From an uncultured Erysipelotrichaceae bacterium (lineage in GTDB: Bacteria; Bacillota_I; Bacilli_A; Erysipelotrichales; Coprobacillaceae): DNA of 6,566 nucleotides. The notes beneath the pieces are model-generated. The model ran no database searches. It was given only the letters and a program-made list of their open reading frames with translations, and was not told the origin of the DNA. The stretch covers positions 1 to 6,566 of the forward strand of contig UQVG01000118.1 of the NCBI GenBank assembly GCA_900544435.1. The letters run 5' to 3'. The position numbers and the translations under genes were made by a program. Positions 5,125 through 6,566 of the stretch are shown in pieces; position 1 is the first letter of the stretch; every line of letters begins with the position of its first letter.

Positions 5125-6566
5125 ACTTTAATAACAATAATACTCATATCATCTAGATCTTTCTTTTGAAAAGATTTTTGAAAAAGAAAGGAAACAATTT
5201 CATAAACTGACATCTTTTCAATTTCTTCTTGATATTTTTTTAATAAATCAAAGAAATGTTCTCCTACTCCATCACTTGTAAGAATCAATATATCATTTTC
5301 TTTGATTTTCATATCATAAGAAACCATCTTCATTGTAGAAGCCATTCCTACTGGTAAAGAATGTGAATGTAAAACATCTATTTGATGATTTCTTATTAAA
5401 TAACTTTCATAAGCTCCATATTTAATTACTTTTAATCTTGAATTCATTAAATTAAAATCAAATAAATCTAATGTCGTATACATATCTCCTTGATTCTTTA
5501 TCTTTAATAACGTATTTAAAGTATTCAATGTATCTCTTAATTGAATGCCATTTTTAAGCAATTGACTTAAAACATCCAATGTTAACTTACTTTCCTTATA
5601 AGCAATATAACCTTGTCCCATACCATCAGATAAAGCCACATAATGATGTTCATCCAAGCCAAAAGTAAGAATACTATCTCCACATTGTTGTTCTAAAGCA
5701 TACTGTTTTTTCGCAAGTTGTAATGTATATTTAAGTTCATGTTTTAATAAAATTGAAGTATAACCTATTTGAAGATGTTGTTTTTTAATAGAGACAAGAT
5801 CTAATGATTCATTTAAATAATTTTCTAAAATAGGAATAAGTTCTTCTGTTACAGTTTTTTCATCTATATCTTCTATTCCTATTTCTAACATATAATTTTC
5901 ATAATCTTTTTTTATTTTCTTTAAATAATATACTTCAAAATGATACGCTTTTAAATGTTCTAAGATTTTCTTTTCATTATCTTGTTCATCTATCTTTTTA
6001 GAAAAATTTTGAAACACATGCCCCATTACAGAAAACTCTTGAAATAAATCTTTTTTCAAATGATCATGTGCATGATTTACTTTTAACATCTTAAAATAAC
6101 CTTTTTGATGATTCTTTAAACTCTTTAAATAATCATCCGGCTTTAAACAATGTTGATAAATATATTGATAATCATCTACCTCTAAATCTTTTTGAATTCC
6201 CTTAGAAATCAACTTACCTAAACGACTCATTCCTTCTTGACTATAAAAACAATATTTTTTAGAAGAACAATGATGACACACATCCTCATAAACATATCCC
6301 ACATATTCAGATAAATGGGTTTCTTGATTTTCTTCTTTAAAAACTTCTGTGAGTTGATGAAATAAAGATGCAAAAGCATCGGCTTTACTTTTAAGTTGTT
6401 CTTGATAACTTATTTCTATAAATTCTGGATTGATCTTTATTTTTTTATTTTTAAATTGTGGAGAAATCATAAATAAAAAAACTGGAACAAGAATCACAAA
6501 AGCATAATAGAAGTAATTATAGTTAATAAAAAAAGGTAATGTAATATGTGATAATAAGAAAATAGA
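5109..6566 (-). CDS. spoIIE: Stage II sporulation protein E (PP2C-type phosphatase), 5' end cut off
   Basis: The frame stays open from TAG 5109-5111 to the window edge, so the visible 485 residues are the C-terminal part of a protein usually near 800 residues. In B. subtilis SpoIIE is a polytopic membrane protein that binds FtsZ at the polar septum and dephosphorylates SpoIIAA to release sigma-F in the forespore. Counting the edge codon as 1, residues 1-34 are hydrophobic and match the last membrane segment of the N-terminal domain. A central domain follows with a cysteine cluster (C97, C100, C106, C140). The PP2C domain starts near 293 with CGDS and carries SDGMGQG (313-319, D314), TSDG (430-433, D432) and LDDMS (471-475), so the metal-binding aspartates are present. 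A GTG at 6495-6497 is an internal valine codon, not the start: the reading frame and the membrane segment both continue upstream of it. Confidence 0.93.
   Translation of the reverse strand, partial: SIFLLSHITLPFFINYNYFYYAFVILVPVFLFMISPQFKNKKIKINPEFIEISYQEQLKSKADAFASLFHQLTEVFKEENQETHLSEYVGYVYEDVCHHCSSKKYCFYSQEGMSRLGKLISKGIQKDLEVDDYQYIYQHCLKPDDYLKSLKNHQKGYFKMLKVNHAHDHLKKDLFQEFSVMGHVFQNFSKKIDEQDNEKKILEHLKAYHFEVYYLKKIKKDYENYMLEIGIEDIDEKTVTEELIPILENYLNESLDLVSIKKQHLQIGYTSILLKHELKYTLQLAKKQYALEQQCGDSILTFGLDEHHYVALSDGMGQGYIAYKESKLTLDVLSQLLKNGIQLRDTLNTLNTLLKIKNQGDMYTTLDLFDFNLMNSRLKVIKYGAYESYLIRNHQIDVLHSHSLPVGMASTMKMVSYDMKIKENDILILTSDGVGEHFFDLLKKYQEEIEKMSVYEIVSFLFQKSFQKKDLDDMSIIVIKVVNRN

Noticed and set aside
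6495..6497. GTG as the start codon of spoIIE
   Set aside because: The frame stays open for 23 more codons to the window edge, those codons continue a membrane segment, and SpoIIE normally has a long N-terminal membrane domain. No ribosome binding site precedes the GTG.

Overview
This is a strongly AT-rich window from a low-GC Bacillota genome, in which every supported gene lies on the minus strand. It runs, in the direction of transcription (high to low coordinates), spoIIE (5' end cut off) - tilS - hpt - ftsH - a 28-residue miniprotein - hslO - a membrane-anchored protein of unknown function (3' end cut off). SpoIIE marks an endospore-forming lineage. The order spoIIE/tilS/hpt/ftsH/hslO is the conserved block known from Bacillus subtilis. 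Extreme AT content, TilS motifs that drift toward Mollicute-like forms, and the absence of coaX between ftsH and hslO suggest the Erysipelotrichia side of the Bacillota rather than Bacillus or Clostridium. That placement is inference.

Region by region: positions 5109-6566 hold the end of the SpoIIE membrane region, its cysteine-bearing central domain and the complete PP2C phosphatase domain. Positions 3291-5079 hold tilS and hpt, and 1329-3278 hold ftsH. The gaps in tilS-hpt-ftsH are only 10 and 12 nt, so these three look like one operon. An extended -10 promoter candidate sits in the 29-nt gap between spoIIE and tilS, which would let the housekeeping genes run independently of the sporulation gene. 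A hairpin plus T-run terminator begins inside the ftsH stop codon.

The stretch 1194-1328 between ftsH and hslO is not empty. It encodes a 28-residue single-membrane-segment protein (1203-1289) with a strong ribosome binding site, ending 9 nt before hslO, which itself has only a weak binding site. Positions 324-1193 are hslO (Hsp33). A second terminator begins at the hslO stop codon, and a good sigma-A-type promoter is superimposed on it. The predicted start site falls in the hairpin loop, so the downstream gene (1-285) could be transcribed without passing through its own terminator.

Functionally the block mixes sporulation control (SpoIIE), essential tRNA decoding (TilS), purine salvage (Hpt), membrane proteolysis (FtsH, which in B. 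subtilis degrades SpoIIE) and a redox chaperone (Hsp33). No mobile elements, CRISPR arrays, rRNA or tRNA genes were seen. There is no wholly new system here. The most interesting items are the unannotated miniprotein and the compressed terminator/promoter junctions.
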